Assembly: GCA_052390115.1 (NCBI GenBank)
Contig: JBQTHE010000015.1
Span: 8,793 to 72,792, forward strand
DNA length: 64,000 nucleotides
Source: GCA-003244245 sp052390115
Lineage (GTDB): Bacteria > Actinomycetota > Actinomycetes > Mycobacteriales > Pseudonocardiaceae
Direction: 5' to 3'
A program made the position numbers and the translations under genes. The notes under the pieces are model-generated. The model was given only the letters and a program-made list of their open reading frames with translations. It made no database searches and was not told the DNA's origin. Of this stretch, positions 32,700 to 43,316 are shown piece by piece. How positions within the stretch are numbered: the stretch's first letter is position 1; every line of letters begins with the position of its first letter.

Positions 32700-33314
32700 G
32701 TGGATGAGCAGCGCTTAGGCCAGGCGTTCCGGGACGCGGTGGAGGAGGTCCCGCCGGCGTCTTTCGGGCACGACGATGTGGTGGCTGCATCCCGCCGCGC
32801 CACGACTCGGCGCCGCAGCACACTCGCGGGCGGCACCCTGCTGGGCGTCGCGGTGCTGACCGGTGGGCTGGTGGCGGGTGGGCTGGTGGCCGGTGACCCG
32901 GGGTTGCCCACGGCGCGAGACGCCGCGCTGGCACCCGGCGGCCGGGAGAGCGATCCCGGCACGTTGAGCACCCTCGACGCCCCGAGCTGCGGACCGATCG
33001 ACGCCGAACTGGTGGCGGGCCTGAAGGCCCTGCTCGCCAACCGTGGCAGCGTGGCGTCCGGTCCCGCCGGTGAGGTGCCCGAGCCGTGCCCCGCTGGATC
33101 ACGGGCGGCTGCGGTGCCGGTGCCCGGCGGGGTGCTGTACGTACTGCTGATCCCGCAGGCCGAGCCCAGACCGGACGCGGCGGGCGGGTACTCCGTGACG
33201 CTGGAAGACGGACGCACGCTGACGGTGATCTCGCTGCCCGGCACGCCAGGGCAGCCGGCCCCGCTCGCCGGCCAGGTTCCCGACCTGGCGCGGGAACTGG
33301 CTGCCGCCCTGTGA
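32700..33314 (+). CDS. Putative single-pass membrane partner (anti-sigma-like) of the SigE-type factor
   Basis: This 204-residue protein has a cytoplasmic N-terminus (MDEQRLGQAFRDAVEEV), one membrane segment near residues 42-62 (STLAGGTLLGVAVLTGGLVA) and an outer domain with two cysteines. This is the topology of anti-sigma factors in the SigE group, though no zinc HxxxCxxC motif is present. It begins 24 bases after the sigma gene stop with a ribosome site (GAGGAGGTGG). The stop lies in hairpin element copy C. Confidence 0.65.
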   Translation: MDEQRLGQAFRDAVEEVPPASFGHDDVVAASRRATTRRRSTLAGGTLLGVAVLTGGLVAGGLVAGDPGLPTARDAALAPGGRESDPGTLSTLDAPSCGPIDAELVAGLKALLANRGSVASGPAGEVPEPCPAGSRAAAVPVPGGVLYVLLIPQAEPRPDAAGGYSVTLEDGRTLTVISLPGTPGQPAPLAGQVPDLARELAAAL

Positions 33315-33361
33315 GTGCGAAACCGTGTTTCCGCCACGCGGCAACCAGCAGAGCCACTCAC
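33311..33361. repeat. Stop-codon hairpin element, copy C
   Basis: GTGAGTG at 33311-33317 contains the TGA of the preceding gene and CACTCAC is at 33355-33361. The inner stem is GAAAC-cgt-GTTTC. An extra 11 bases separate the inner stem from the right arm compared with copies A and B. Confidence 0.7.
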
Positions 33362-33364
33362 GGG

Positions 33365-33405
33365 CACGTTCACGCGATGCACGCTAGCGTGATCGCGTGA
33401 ACGTG
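33365..33405. promoter_or_regulatory. 41-bp palindrome over the purB promoter and start codon
   Basis: Arms CACGTTCACGCGAT (33365-33378) and ATCGCGTGAACGTG (33392-33405) enclose CACGCTAGCGTG, itself palindromic. The -10 box TAGCGT (33385-33390) and the GTG start at 33397 both lie inside. It follows hairpin copy C by three bases, as the palindrome at 3189 follows copy A by two. Confidence 0.7.
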
Positions 33406-34806
33406 CTGGCCCAGCGCTATGCCTCTGCGGAGCTGGTCCGGCTGTGGTCACCGGAGCACAAGGTGGTGCTCGAGCGGCAGCTGTGGCTGGCGGTGCTGCG
33501 CGCCCAGGCTGATCTCGGCGTACCGGTCGAGCAGCGGGTGCTCGACGACTACCAGCGGGCGATACCCATGGTGGATCTCGAGTCGATCGCGGCGCGGGAG
33601 CGGGTGAGCCGGCACGACGTCAAGGCGCGCATCGACGAATTCAACGCGCTGGCCGGCCACCAGGAGATCCACAAGGGGTTGACCTCGCGGGACGTCACCG
33701 AGAACGTCGAGCAGCTACAGATACACCGTTCACTGGAGCACGTGCGGGACAGCTGTGTTGCGCTGCTCGCCCACCTCGCCGGCCGCGCCACCGAATACGC
33801 CGAGCTGGTGATGACCGGACGCAGCCACAACGTCGCGGCGCAGGCCACCACGCTGGGCAAGCGCTTCGCCACCGCGGCTGACGAGCTGCTGGTGGCCTTC
33901 GCCCGGCTCGAGGAGCTGCTGGCGCGCTACCCCCTGCGCGGCATCAAAGGCCCGATGGGTACCGCCCAGGACACGCTTGATCTCCTCGGTGGTGCGGCGC
34001 CCGCACTGGCGCAGCTGGAACAGCGGGTGGCCGCGCACCTGGGATTGCGCCGGGTGCTGACCAGCGTCGGGCAGGTCTATCCCCGATCCCTGGACCACGA
34101 GGTGGCCAGCGCCCTGGTGCAGTTGGCTGCCGGGCCGTCGTCGCTGGCGACCACGATCCGGCTGATGGCCGGCCACGAACTGGTGACCGAGGGATTCCAG
34201 CCCGGGCAGGTCGGGTCCAGCGCCATGCCGCACAAGATGAACACCCGCTCCTGCGAGCGCGTCAACGGCCTGGCGGTGGTGCTGCGCGGCTACGCCTCGA
34301 TGCTGGCCGAGCTGTCCGGTGCGCAGTGGAACGAGGGTGACGTGTCGGACTCGGTGGTGCGCCGGGTCGCGCTGCCGGATGCGTTCTTCGCCTTCGATGG
34401 GCTCGCCGAGACGTTCCGCACCGTGCTCGACGAGTTCAGCGCCTACCCCGCGGTGATCCAGCGGGAACTGGAGCGCTACCTGCCGTTCCTGGCCACCACG
34501 AAGGTGCTGGTCGCCGCGGTACGCGCCGGGATGGGCCGGGAGACCGCGCACGAGGTGATCAGGGAGCACGCCGTCGCCGCCGCGCTGGCGATGCGGGAAA
34601 AGGGCGCCGGCAATGACCTGCTCGACCGGCTGGCCGACGACGACAGGCTGCCACTGGACCGCACCGATCTGGACGCACTGCTCACCGACCGCCTGCCCTT
34701 CACCGGGTCCGCTGCCGAGCAGATCGCCGCGGTCGTCGCCGAGATCGAGTCCGTCGTCGCCCGGTACCCCGAAGCCGCCACCTACCATCCCGCCCCGATC
34801 CTGTGA
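33397..34806 (+). CDS. purB: Adenylosuccinate lyase
   Basis: This 469-residue enzyme splits SAICAR and adenylosuccinate, acting twice in purine synthesis. Fumarase/aspartase superfamily motifs: HKGLTSRDVTENVEQLQ, MTGRSHNVAAQATTLG (catalytic histidine region, near residue 143) and GSSAMPHKMNTRSCE (the mobile signature loop, near residue 272). The length suits the group. The start is a leaderless GTG within the 41-bp palindrome. The next gene overlaps its stop by four bases. Confidence 0.96.
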   Translation: MNVLAQRYASAELVRLWSPEHKVVLERQLWLAVLRAQADLGVPVEQRVLDDYQRAIPMVDLESIAARERVSRHDVKARIDEFNALAGHQEIHKGLTSRDVTENVEQLQIHRSLEHVRDSCVALLAHLAGRATEYAELVMTGRSHNVAAQATTLGKRFATAADELLVAFARLEELLARYPLRGIKGPMGTAQDTLDLLGGAAPALAQLEQRVAAHLGLRRVLTSVGQVYPRSLDHEVASALVQLAAGPSSLATTIRLMAGHELVTEGFQPGQVGSSAMPHKMNTRSCERVNGLAVVLRGYASMLAELSGAQWNEGDVSDSVVRRVALPDAFFAFDGLAETFRTVLDEFSAYPAVIQRELERYLPFLATTKVLVAAVRAGMGRETAHEVIREHAVAAALAMREKGAGNDLLDRLADDDRLPLDRTDLDALLTDRLPFTGSAAEQIAAVVAEIESVVARYPEAATYHPAPIL

Positions 34807-35501
34807 GCCGGCCGGACACCGCGCTGGCCTGGGCCGCGGACGGGCAGGCGCTGTTCGAGCGGGCCGTCGCGGGGTGCAGCGACCTGCACGGACCGTCCCG
34901 GCTGCCCGACTGGACCCGGGGCCACGTGGTCACCCACGTCGCTCGCAACGCCGAAGGCCTGGTGCGGCTGCTGGCCTGGGCCCGGACCGGGATCGAGACG
35001 CCGATGTACCCGTCGATCCAGGCCCGCGCGGCAGACATCGAAGCCGGCGCGGGGCGACCCCAGGCCGAGCAGCTCGACGACCTCCGCAGCACCGGAGCCG
35101 CATTCGCCGCAGCCGCAGCGGAGCTGTCCCCGCAGCACTGGGAGACCACCGTGCGCACCCGGCATGGCCCGTTCCCGGCCTCGACCGTCCCGTGGATGCG
35201 GGTGCGCGAGGTGTGGTTACACGTGGTGGACCTCAACGTCGGCGTCGAGCCCGACGTGCTACCCGAGGACATCGCCACCGCGCTGGTACGCGACGTTGCC
35301 GACTGGATGCAAACCCGGGTGCCGGCCCGGATCGAATTGCAGATTCCCGGCAGTGCGCCGGTCATCTTCGGTCCCGGGACCACCGCTGCAGTATCGGTCT
35401 CGGGGCCGGTGCAGGAGTTGGCCGGCTGGCTGACCGGTCGCTGTCCCGGGGACCGTCTCATCGCGCCAGCCGGGCTGCCCGAACTACCCGGCTGGCTGTG
35501 A
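34803..35501 (+). CDS. Mycothiol-dependent maleylpyruvate isomerase family protein
   Basis: This 232-residue protein belongs to the MDMPI/DinB-like four-helix family. Candidate metal ligands are the histidines in RGHVVTHVARNAEG (near residue 45) and VREVWLHVVDLN (near 140). Members use mycothiol, the actinobacterial thiol, as cofactor; the substrate is often unknown. The GTG start overlaps the purB stop, so it is coupled to that gene. The C-terminal SCP2-like part ends with VQELAGWLTGRCPGDRL. Confidence 0.82.
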   Translation: MSRPDTALAWAADGQALFERAVAGCSDLHGPSRLPDWTRGHVVTHVARNAEGLVRLLAWARTGIETPMYPSIQARAADIEAGAGRPQAEQLDDLRSTGAAFAAAAAELSPQHWETTVRTRHGPFPASTVPWMRVREVWLHVVDLNVGVEPDVLPEDIATALVRDVADWMQTRVPARIELQIPGSAPVIFGPGTTAAVSVSGPVQELAGWLTGRCPGDRLIAPAGLPELPGWL

Positions 35502-35519
35502 TCCGCCCCGAGCGCTCGC

Positions 35520-36263
35520 TCAGGCGGAGTGCACGACCACGAGCACGGTGATGTTGTCGGTTCCGCCTGCCTCGTTGGCCGCCTCGATGAGGGCCCGGCA
35601 GGCGTGGTGCGGTTCCGGGCAGCCGTTGAGGATCATCGCTATCCGGTTGTCGTCGAGCATGCCGGTAAGACCGTCGCTGCACAGCAGCAACCGGTCGGCG
35701 GGGTGCAGCGTGATGCTGCGCATCTCGGGCAACACGTCACCGGCCATGCCGATGTGGCGGGTGAGCTGACCGCGGCCGGGGTGGTCGGCGGCCTGCTGGT
35801 CGGTGATCGCGCCGGCGTCGATGAGCGCTTGGGCCAGCGAGTGGTCGCGAGTCAGCCGGTGCAGATTGGGTTCGCGCCACAGGTAGGCGCGGCTGTCGCC
35901 GACATGGGCGATGAGCGCAGTGGCTTGGCTCACCAGCGCGACGACGGCGGTGGCGCCCATCCCCGCCAGCCACGGCATGTCCTGGCTGCCTTCGCGCAGG
36001 CCGACGCTGAGTTCGGCGAGCACCGTACCCAACCGCTCCGTCGCGTCCGGGGCGGCGAGGTCCGGCGGGGCACCGAGATGGGTAGCCACCAGGGTGGGCA
36101 GGGTGGTGACGACGACCTCGGATGCCACCTCGCCGGCGGGCCGACCACCCATACCGTCGGACACGATGAACAGCCCGAGGCCGACGTCGACGCTCCAGCG
36201 GTCCTCATTGCGCTCGCGCACCCGCCCGCGATCGCTGAGGCCTGCCCAGCGCAGCGCCGTCAC
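35520..36263 (-). CDS. PP2C-family serine/threonine protein phosphatase
   Basis: This 247-residue catalytic domain has the PP2C metal motifs: RERNEDRWSV, FIVSDGMGGRPAG, LIAHVGDSRAYLW, LLLCSDGLTGML and GGTDNITVLVV. It resembles the catalytic part of PstP, which reverses Ser/Thr kinase signals, but lacks the C-terminal membrane segment, so it is cytoplasmic. GTG at 36263 is preferred over GTG at 36284 because a purine-rich site precedes it. It is convergent with the mycothiol enzyme gene. Confidence 0.9.
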   Translation of the reverse strand: MTALRWAGLSDRGRVRERNEDRWSVDVGLGLFIVSDGMGGRPAGEVASEVVVTTLPTLVATHLGAPPDLAAPDATERLGTVLAELSVGLREGSQDMPWLAGMGATAVVALVSQATALIAHVGDSRAYLWREPNLHRLTRDHSLAQALIDAGAITDQQAADHPGRGQLTRHIGMAGDVLPEMRSITLHPADRLLLCSDGLTGMLDDNRIAMILNGCPEPHHACRALIEAANEAGGTDNITVLVVVHSA

Positions 36264-36365
36264 AGCGCGTCCTGCGGTGCGCACTTGGGCTCGTCGACCT
36301 TCAACGCTGTCAGCTCACCACGTGCCCGGTAGACGACTCCTTGCCCGGTGCGCGGTGTGAGATCG

Positions 36366-37001
36366 TCACTTCTGCAGGGCGCGGAACGTGGAGGTGATCT
36401 TGTCGAAGGTCGGAGCAGAAGTGGGGAAGTGCTCCTTGGGCAGGGACTGGAAGACGAGACTGATCATCGTCTTGCCATTGAACAGGAAGTAGTGAGAGTG
36501 CGCGCCCTCCTGCCCGCTGGCGGTGTCCTTGAAGGAGTAGAAGTAGAAGAAGCCGGGCAACCCGCCCAGCTCGATCTGCTTCGGTTCGGCGACCATCTCA
36601 ACTGTCTCGTTGGAAGTCACGATCTGATCCGTCAACTGCTTGGCAGCCGGGAGCTCCTGCGGTCCTACCGGCGCCTGCAGTTCCAGGGCGCGGACCAGGA
36701 AGGAGTCCTGCGTGCCTTGGGACACCAGCAGGAGGACCTGGGGGTCCTGGGTGTCCAGCTTGGACCAGGAAGTCGGATAGGCCAGCTCGAAACCGGCCAG
36801 CTCACTGCGGAACGCGGTGAAGTCGGCCGGTTTGGCGTCCGTCGCCGAGTTCGCCGAGGCATTCGTCGCTTTCGCCGGTTCCTCAGGAGTCAGGATCCCC
36901 CGTCCGACGAGCACCCCGGAGGCGAGCCCAGCCACCAGCAGCACCCCGATGATGATGGCCAACACCCGTCTCCGGCGTATGGCGTCCCACAGTTTTGTCA
37001 T
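36366..37001 (-). CDS. Single-pass membrane-anchored secreted protein
   Basis: This 211-residue protein has a basic start, one membrane segment near residues 13-34 (VLAIIIGVLLVAGLASGVLV), a linker rich in A and T, and a beta-rich domain opening with FELAYPTSWSKLD. That word resembles the start of PsbP-like and LpqN-like domains of secreted actinobacterial proteins. No catalytic residues are seen. The start at 37001 is preferred; 37016 is an in-frame alternative. The role is unknown. Confidence 0.6.
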   Translation of the reverse strand: MTKLWDAIRRRRVLAIIIGVLLVAGLASGVLVGRGILTPEEPAKATNASANSATDAKPADFTAFRSELAGFELAYPTSWSKLDTQDPQVLLLVSQGTQDSFLVRALELQAPVGPQELPAAKQLTDQIVTSNETVEMVAEPKQIELGGLPGFFYFYSFKDTASGQEGAHSHYFLFNGKTMISLVFQSLPKEHFPTSAPTFDKITSTFRALQK

Positions 37002-37442
37002 GGTGCCCACTTCCATCAGATCGTAAGCGTATGTTCACTGTGTGTGAACGGCCCCGGTTGCATTTCGGAGGCTCCAGGTCACGGAGAGCAGCATGCTACT
37101 GGCGGCCTGTGACCGGGGTCCGCGCACCCCGGCACTGGCCTTGACTCAGTCGTGGCCACCATCGTCGCCGCCATGGGGGAGTCGTCGGCAACTCACCGCT
37201 GCGGCTTGCCGGGTGGAGCCGGCGGGAACCCGGCACCGAACGCGCCAGCCACGTGGAGTGACCGATTGCTTACCACCTGTCTAGTTGCGGCTGCCCACGT
37301 CCGATAGAGTGATCGCGCGGCCAGCGAGCGAACCGCGGACCGCTACGTAACGAAGGTCTGCCAGGGATGTTAGGTGGGTAGGGCCAGGGAGGTCTGCACA
37401 CCTCATCGGTGAGTCGTCGGTGTCGAGGGAAAGGGACGGGAC
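37002..37442. other. Gene-free interval upstream of the DUF4383 gene
   Basis: About 440 bases hold no convincing gene. A short open frame at 37093-37284 has no family features. The last 150 bases before the DUF4383 gene are purine-rich and could be a long leader, but I recognise no riboswitch fold. GGAAAGGGACGGG (37428-37440) before the ATG is a plausible ribosome site. Confidence 0.5.
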
Positions 37443-37916
37443 ATGACGGTTGATCCAGAAAACAAGTTCGGGATCAAGATCCAGAGCAGGGGGCTAGGCA
37501 AGACGCTGGAGCAGAAGTACGCGATCCTCGCCGGCGCCGTCTACGTCACGATCGGAGCGCTCGGGTTTCTCTGGACGGGCTTCACCCGGGTGACAGAGAT
37601 GACGAACGAGGCGCTGTTCGGGATCTTCTTGATCAATCCTTTCCACAACATCGTGCACCTCGCCGTCGGCTTGATCTGGCTCGGAGCGGCATTCACGCTG
37701 ACGCCGGTCGGGACGGAGGGCGTCAACTTCGCCATCGGCGGTTTCTACGCGCTGGCCGCCATCCTGGGCTTCCTGGGCTACCTCAGCCTGGTCTCCGTGC
37801 CGGGCGGTAATGACGCGGACAACTGGCTGCACCTTCTCTCCGCTGTGATCACGCTGATATTCGGTTCCGGCATCCTGAGCGCCATGAGAGGCAGTCGAAG
37901 CAGCGTCAACGCCTAG
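37443..37916 (+). CDS. DUF4383 family membrane protein
   Basis: This 157-residue protein has four membrane helices and the DUF4383 signature NPFHNIVHLAVGLIWLGAA, preceded by TLEQKYAILAGAVYVTIGA. The family is widespread in actinobacteria, often induced by stress, with no known activity. It stands alone behind a long leader. A strong terminator follows. Confidence 0.85.
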   Translation: MTVDPENKFGIKIQSRGLGKTLEQKYAILAGAVYVTIGALGFLWTGFTRVTEMTNEALFGIFLINPFHNIVHLAVGLIWLGAAFTLTPVGTEGVNFAIGGFYALAAILGFLGYLSLVSVPGGNDADNWLHLLSAVITLIFGSGILSAMRGSRSSVNA

Positions 37917-37922
37917 GTTGGG

Positions 37923-37967
37923 ATCTAAGACTGCGTGCCCTGAGCCCGGGGGCACGCGGTCTTAGAT
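37923..37967. terminator. Bidirectional terminator hairpin
   Basis: Arms 37923-37940 and 37950-37967 pair over 18 bp with one mismatch and a nine-base loop. It sits between the stop of the DUF4383 gene and the stop of the convergent transferase, and overlaps the latter's TAA. Confidence 0.8.
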
Positions 37968-39161
37968 TGCGTAAGGCCACACGGTGAGCGCGTAGCTGCC
38001 GAACCACGCGCCGAAGGCGGTCACTGCGGTGACTGCGAGCACTACCAGAGGCGTTCGCCGCCGGGCCAGCCGGATCGCCACCGGAAGCAGCAGCACGAAG
38101 GCCGGTAGCAGCAAGCGGGCCTTGGAGTTCATCACCCCGTTGGCGCCTAGGTTCACTGCGAGCACCACCGCTGCGTACACCAGCAGCGGCCATGCCGGGC
38201 TGTCCCACCAATCCAGCATGCACAGCACCAGCAACACCAGTGCGCCCGCCAGCAGCCACACCGTGGTCACCTCCAGCACCGAGGGCGCGGTGGTGAGTAC
38301 CTGGCCGGTAAAGCGCAGCGTGGCGCGCCCGCCATCAAACCTGGACTCCCAGCCCTGCCACTGCAGTGCAAACCAGCCGTCCCAGCGGCCGGTGCGGGCG
38401 GCGACGAAGGCGAGGTAGCCGACCAGCCCGCTGGGGGCGAGCAGCCCGGCCGCCCACGGGCGCCAGCCCTCTTCGCCGCGCAGCGCCGCGACCAGCGCGG
38501 CCAGCACCACGGCCACGACCAACGCGGCGGCCGTGGGACGCACCAGTCCCGCAGCCGCGCTACACACTCCGGCGAGCAACCATTGCCGGCGTAGCAATCC
38601 GAGCAGGCACCAGACGGCCAGCGCGCAGAAAAGCGCCTCCGAATAGGTCATCGACAGCACGATCGACATCGGTGCTGCGGCGAACAGCGCGACCAGTACC
38701 AGCCCGGCTCTTCGGGACCCGTAGGGCACCGTCTCGGCGAGCCGCACCAGCCCGTACGCGGCCGCCACCCCGGCGCCAGCGCTGACCACGAAAGCCGCCG
38801 CGGTCACCCCGATGCCGGACACCCAGGACACCGCGGCAACCAGCGCTGGGTAGCCGGGGAAGAACGCCAGCGGGGTCTGCGGAGTGCGCGCCCCGAACGC
38901 ATCGACGAGCTCGGCCGGTACCCCGCCGTAGCCCCCGGTAGCCAAGCCCAGGAACCAGGCACCATCCCAGGAGGTCAGCGCGCTGCCGGTACTGACCCCG
39001 GTGGCGGCGGACATCCAGGCCAGCACGAGCAGGCTGACCTGCCGGATAGCGAGGTACACCAACGCCGGCGCGAGCAGGCTGCTGACCTGGTGCAATCGAG
39101 CCAGCCGCAGGGCCGGCGCAGCTGGCCCGGACGGGGAAGTGGGGAGCACCGTGGATGCCAC
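37962..39161 (-). CDS. PIG-V-like membrane mannosyltransferase
   Basis: This 399-residue protein has about ten membrane helices. The first outer loop carries SWDGAWFLGLATGGYGG, the W-D pair typical of PIG-V/GT-C enzymes that use polyprenyl-phosphate mannose, and PLAFFPGYPALV follows. In actinobacteria such enzymes add mannose to glycolipids or proteins on the outer face. The acceptor is not known here. The GTG start at 39161 is divergent from lysC. Confidence 0.75.
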   Translation of the reverse strand: MASTVLPTSPSGPAAPALRLARLHQVSSLLAPALVYLAIRQVSLLVLAWMSAATGVSTGSALTSWDGAWFLGLATGGYGGVPAELVDAFGARTPQTPLAFFPGYPALVAAVSWVSGIGVTAAAFVVSAGAGVAAAYGLVRLAETVPYGSRRAGLVLVALFAAAPMSIVLSMTYSEALFCALAVWCLLGLLRRQWLLAGVCSAAAGLVRPTAAALVVAVVLAALVAALRGEEGWRPWAAGLLAPSGLVGYLAFVAARTGRWDGWFALQWQGWESRFDGGRATLRFTGQVLTTAPSVLEVTTVWLLAGALVLLVLCMLDWWDSPAWPLLVYAAVVLAVNLGANGVMNSKARLLLPAFVLLLPVAIRLARRRTPLVVLAVTAVTAFGAWFGSYALTVWPYAI

Positions 39162-39302
39162 CCCGTCCTCCCACCCATCAGTTCCTACCCTGTTTCCAGG
39201 TTAACGGCCGGTGGAGGCGGTCCTCGGTAGGGTGCCGGTAAACGGGGGGCGACGTCTTCAGGCTGCGGCCGCCCATCAGATAACCCGACGCTGGAGGCTG
39301 GC

Positions 39303-40567
<1,265 letters not shown>

Positions 40568-40568
<1 letters not shown>

Positions 40569-41701
40569 TGGCTGACCCAGGTGCACCCACCCTGGCCGTT
40601 GTCGGGGCGACCGGCGCCGTCGGCACCGTCATGATCGATATCCTCAACTCGCGGCCGGCGGTGCCCTGGGCAGAAATCCGGCTGATCGCCTCGGCCCGCT
40701 CGGCCGGCAAGAAGATCACCGTGCAGGGCGAGCAGCGGGTTGTCGTCGAACTCGCCCCGGAGGCATTCGACGGTGTGGACATCGCGATGTTCGACGTCCC
40801 GGACGAGATCTCGAAGCAGTGGGCCCCGATCGCCGTGGCGCGGGGCGCGGTCGTGGTGGACAACTCCGGTGCGTTTCGGATGGACCCCGATGTGCCGCTG
40901 GTCGTCCCGGAATGCAACGCAGCCGCCGCTGCCCGCAGGCCGAAGGGGATCGTGGCCAACCCCAACTGCACGACGCTGTCGATGATGGCCGCGTTGGGCG
41001 CGCTGCATCGCGAATTCGGGCTCACCGAACTGGTGGTAGCCAGCTACCAGGCCGCCTCTGGCGCGGGTCAGCAGGGTGTGGATCGGTTGCACGCCGAGCT
41101 CGCCGCGGTGGCAGGCAAGGGCGTCGGGGTGCGCAGCGGGGACGTCGCCGAGGCGCTGGCTGTGGCCGGTTTACCCGCGCATTCACCGTTCCCGGCACCA
41201 TTGGCGATGAACGTGGTGCCGTGGGCCGGATCGCTCTCCGGCGACGGCTGGACCTCCGAGGAGCTCAAGGTTCGCAACGAGTCCCGCAAGATCCTCGCCA
41301 TCCCGGACCTCAAGGTGTCTGCGACCTGCGTGCGGGTCCCGGTGATCACCACCCACGCACTCGCGGTACACGCGGTGTTCGCCCAGCCGGTCACCGTCGA
41401 GCAAGCCCGGAAGGTGTTCGACGCGCAGCCGACCATCGTGCTGGCCGACGATCCGGCCGCCGCGGTGTGGCCGACTCCCGCAGCAGTGGTCGGTAAGGAC
41501 CCGACCTATGTCGGACGCATTCGCCAGGCTCTGGATTTCGCGAACACTCTGGACTTCTTCGTCTGCGGCGACAACCTGCGCAAAGGCGCTGCGCTCAACA
41601 CCTACGAGATTGCCGAGACGATCGTGCGTTCGCAATGGGCCACCCCCAATGGGTCAGCCCATTACGCGGGCGGTTCATCGGGCCGTGACGAGCAGGTCTA
41701 A
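40568..41701 (+). CDS. asd: Aspartate-semialdehyde dehydrogenase
   Basis: This 377-residue enzyme reduces aspartyl phosphate with NADPH. It shows the cofactor loop VVGATGAVGTVMIDIL, the substrate and phosphate region VVDNSGAFRMD, and NPNCTTLSMMAAL with the nucleophilic cysteine near residue 138. The length fits the actinobacterial type. It starts one base into the lysC stop region. The C-terminal 20 residues are an unusual serine/glycine-rich tail. Confidence 0.96.
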
Positions 41702-41808
41702 CGTGTCGCGGGCGCGGGACCAGTCAGTGCGCGCACCCCGAACCGGGTGGACAACTCAAGCGAATACCGAAAGCGGGCACCTCGGTGCCGATCGGGGGTG
41801 TGGTCGAG

Positions 41809-42243
41809 GTGAGCGTACTGCGCATGATGGGCCGGCTGGCCGTGTCGACGTCGGTGCTGGTCCTGGCAGGCGGGTGCGCAGGTGAGGTGCAGCCGGCGAC
41901 TCCGGAGCCAGCCAAGCCCTACGCGGAGAGCACGGGCCAGCCAGCCGAGCTTACCGGCCAGCAGCCCAGCCAGACCCCAGACGGAACCATCTCGGTGCGG
42001 ATCAGCGATGGCAAGGTCGAAGGGGTGCCGGCCCGAGTCGAGGTGGATCGGGGCACCCAGGTACGCATTGAAGTGACCAGCGACCGGAACGACGAGCTGC
42101 ACATTCATGGTTACGACGAGACCGTGCCGCTGACCCCGGGCAACCCTGCCGTCGCGCAGTTCGTGGCCGACCTGCCCGGAGTTTTCGAAGTCGAAACCCA
42201 TGACAGCGGGCTGCTGCTGTTCCAGCTCGTGGTTCGCGGATGA
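41809..42243 (+). CDS. Cupredoxin-like lipoprotein
   Basis: This 144-residue protein has a lipoprotein signal with the lipobox LAGGC (near residue 23), a proline-rich linker and a beta-sandwich domain. DELHIHGYDETVPLTPG and FEVETHDSGLLLFQL provide histidines at the places where cupredoxins bind copper. It heads a three-gene unit of membrane proteins, with ATGA overlap to the next. GTG at 41809 is chosen because a G-rich stretch precedes it. Copper binding is an inference. Confidence 0.7.
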   Translation: MSVLRMMGRLAVSTSVLVLAGGCAGEVQPATPEPAKPYAESTGQPAELTGQQPSQTPDGTISVRISDGKVEGVPARVEVDRGTQVRIEVTSDRNDELHIHGYDETVPLTPGNPAVAQFVADLPGVFEVETHDSGLLLFQLVVRG

Positions 42244-43316
42244 ATAGACCATCGAGGCCACTGCCCTGGTCCCAGGAGGGAATGCGAGGGCTTGCGCACG
42301 CCGTTGCGCTGACCACGCTGGTAGCGGTGCTGGCGGTGCTGTTCGCACTGATCAATCCGGCCCCGGCCGCGGCGCACATCGCCGGGAGCGGTGGGTCGCC
42401 CAGCAACTATCGGACCGAGGTGACCGCAATCCGGCCAGCGCTACCGACCGTGGCGGTGACCGTCGGACCCGGCGGGCAGTGGGTGCGCGTCACCAACCAG
42501 GGCGCGGCGGAGATCGTGATCCTCGGCTACCGCGGTGAGCCGTTCCTGCTGTTGTCCCAGAACCGGGTGCAGGTCAATGAGCTCAGCAGCACCGCGGCCG
42601 CGACCGGGCAGACCCGAGGCAACCCGGGTTCCCAGGATCCGGTGGCGCAGGATCCGGCGACCGGACCGAGGTGGGTGCCGCTGCGCGACGGAGACAGCGC
42701 CACCTGGACCGACGCCCGGATCGACCCGCCACTGGAGTCGCAACGCGGGTCCGGATTCTGGGAGCTGCCGCTGGTCGTGGACGGGCAGCAGGCCACCGTC
42801 CTCGGCACCCGGGAGCTGGTACCGCCGCCTCCGACGTGGCCATGGGTGGCGGCCCTCGGGTTGCTCGCAGCCGCGGTAGCGGCCATCGGGTGGATGCGGA
42901 ACTGGCACCGGCCGATGGCCGCCGTTATTGTCGCGGGAATCCTCGCCTTCGTGTTGCACCTGATTGGCACCGGATTCGCTCCGCAACAAAGTGGGCCGGT
43001 ATTCGGTTGGGTCGGCGTCGGCGCGGTGAGCGCATTCAGCTTGCTGATCGGCGCTGTTGCAGTGGTCAGCACGTTGCGCAGAAGTGACTCGGCGCCCGAC
43101 AGGCTCGTCACGGTGGGGATCATGGTGCTGCTGCTGGCCGCCACGGATATCAGCGTGCTGTGGTACTCGCAGCTGCCGTTCGCCGGCCCGGCCGTGCTGG
43201 ACCGTGGCTTGACTGTCCTCACCTACGCCACCGCGCTGGGGCTACTCGTCGCCGGAGCGCGCCTGATACGCGAGCGGAAGTCGGGTAAGGCGTCTGGTAT
43301 CGCGGAGGCGGCGTGA
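42240..43316 (+). CDS. Signal-peptide membrane protein with an extracytoplasmic N-terminal domain
   Basis: This 358-residue protein has a signal-like segment to about residue 45, an outer beta-rich domain (residues 45-190; AEIVILGYRGEPFLLLS), then about five helices (200-345). It resembles actinobacterial proteins encoded with cupredoxin lipoproteins. The last codons (GIAEAA before the TGA) are identical to the repeat of the following mini-ORF chain, so the repeat reaches into the coding end. Function unknown. Confidence 0.6.
   Translation: MNRPSRPLPWSQEGMRGLAHAVALTTLVAVLAVLFALINPAPAAAHIAGSGGSPSNYRTEVTAIRPALPTVAVTVGPGGQWVRVTNQGAAEIVILGYRGEPFLLLSQNRVQVNELSSTAAATGQTRGNPGSQDPVAQDPATGPRWVPLRDGDSATWTDARIDPPLESQRGSGFWELPLVVDGQQATVLGTRELVPPPPTWPWVAALGLLAAAVAAIGWMRNWHRPMAAVIVAGILAFVLHLIGTGFAPQQSGPVFGWVGVGAVSAFSLLIGAVAVVSTLRRSDSAPDRLVTVGIMVLLLAATDISVLWYSQLPFAGPAVLDRGLTVLTYATALGLLVAGARLIRERKSGKASGIAEAA

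Noticed and set aside
37297..37440. Possible riboswitch before the DUF4383 gene
   Set aside because: The leader is long and purine-rich, but I could not match conserved cores of c-di-AMP, cobalamin, SAM or glycine switches.
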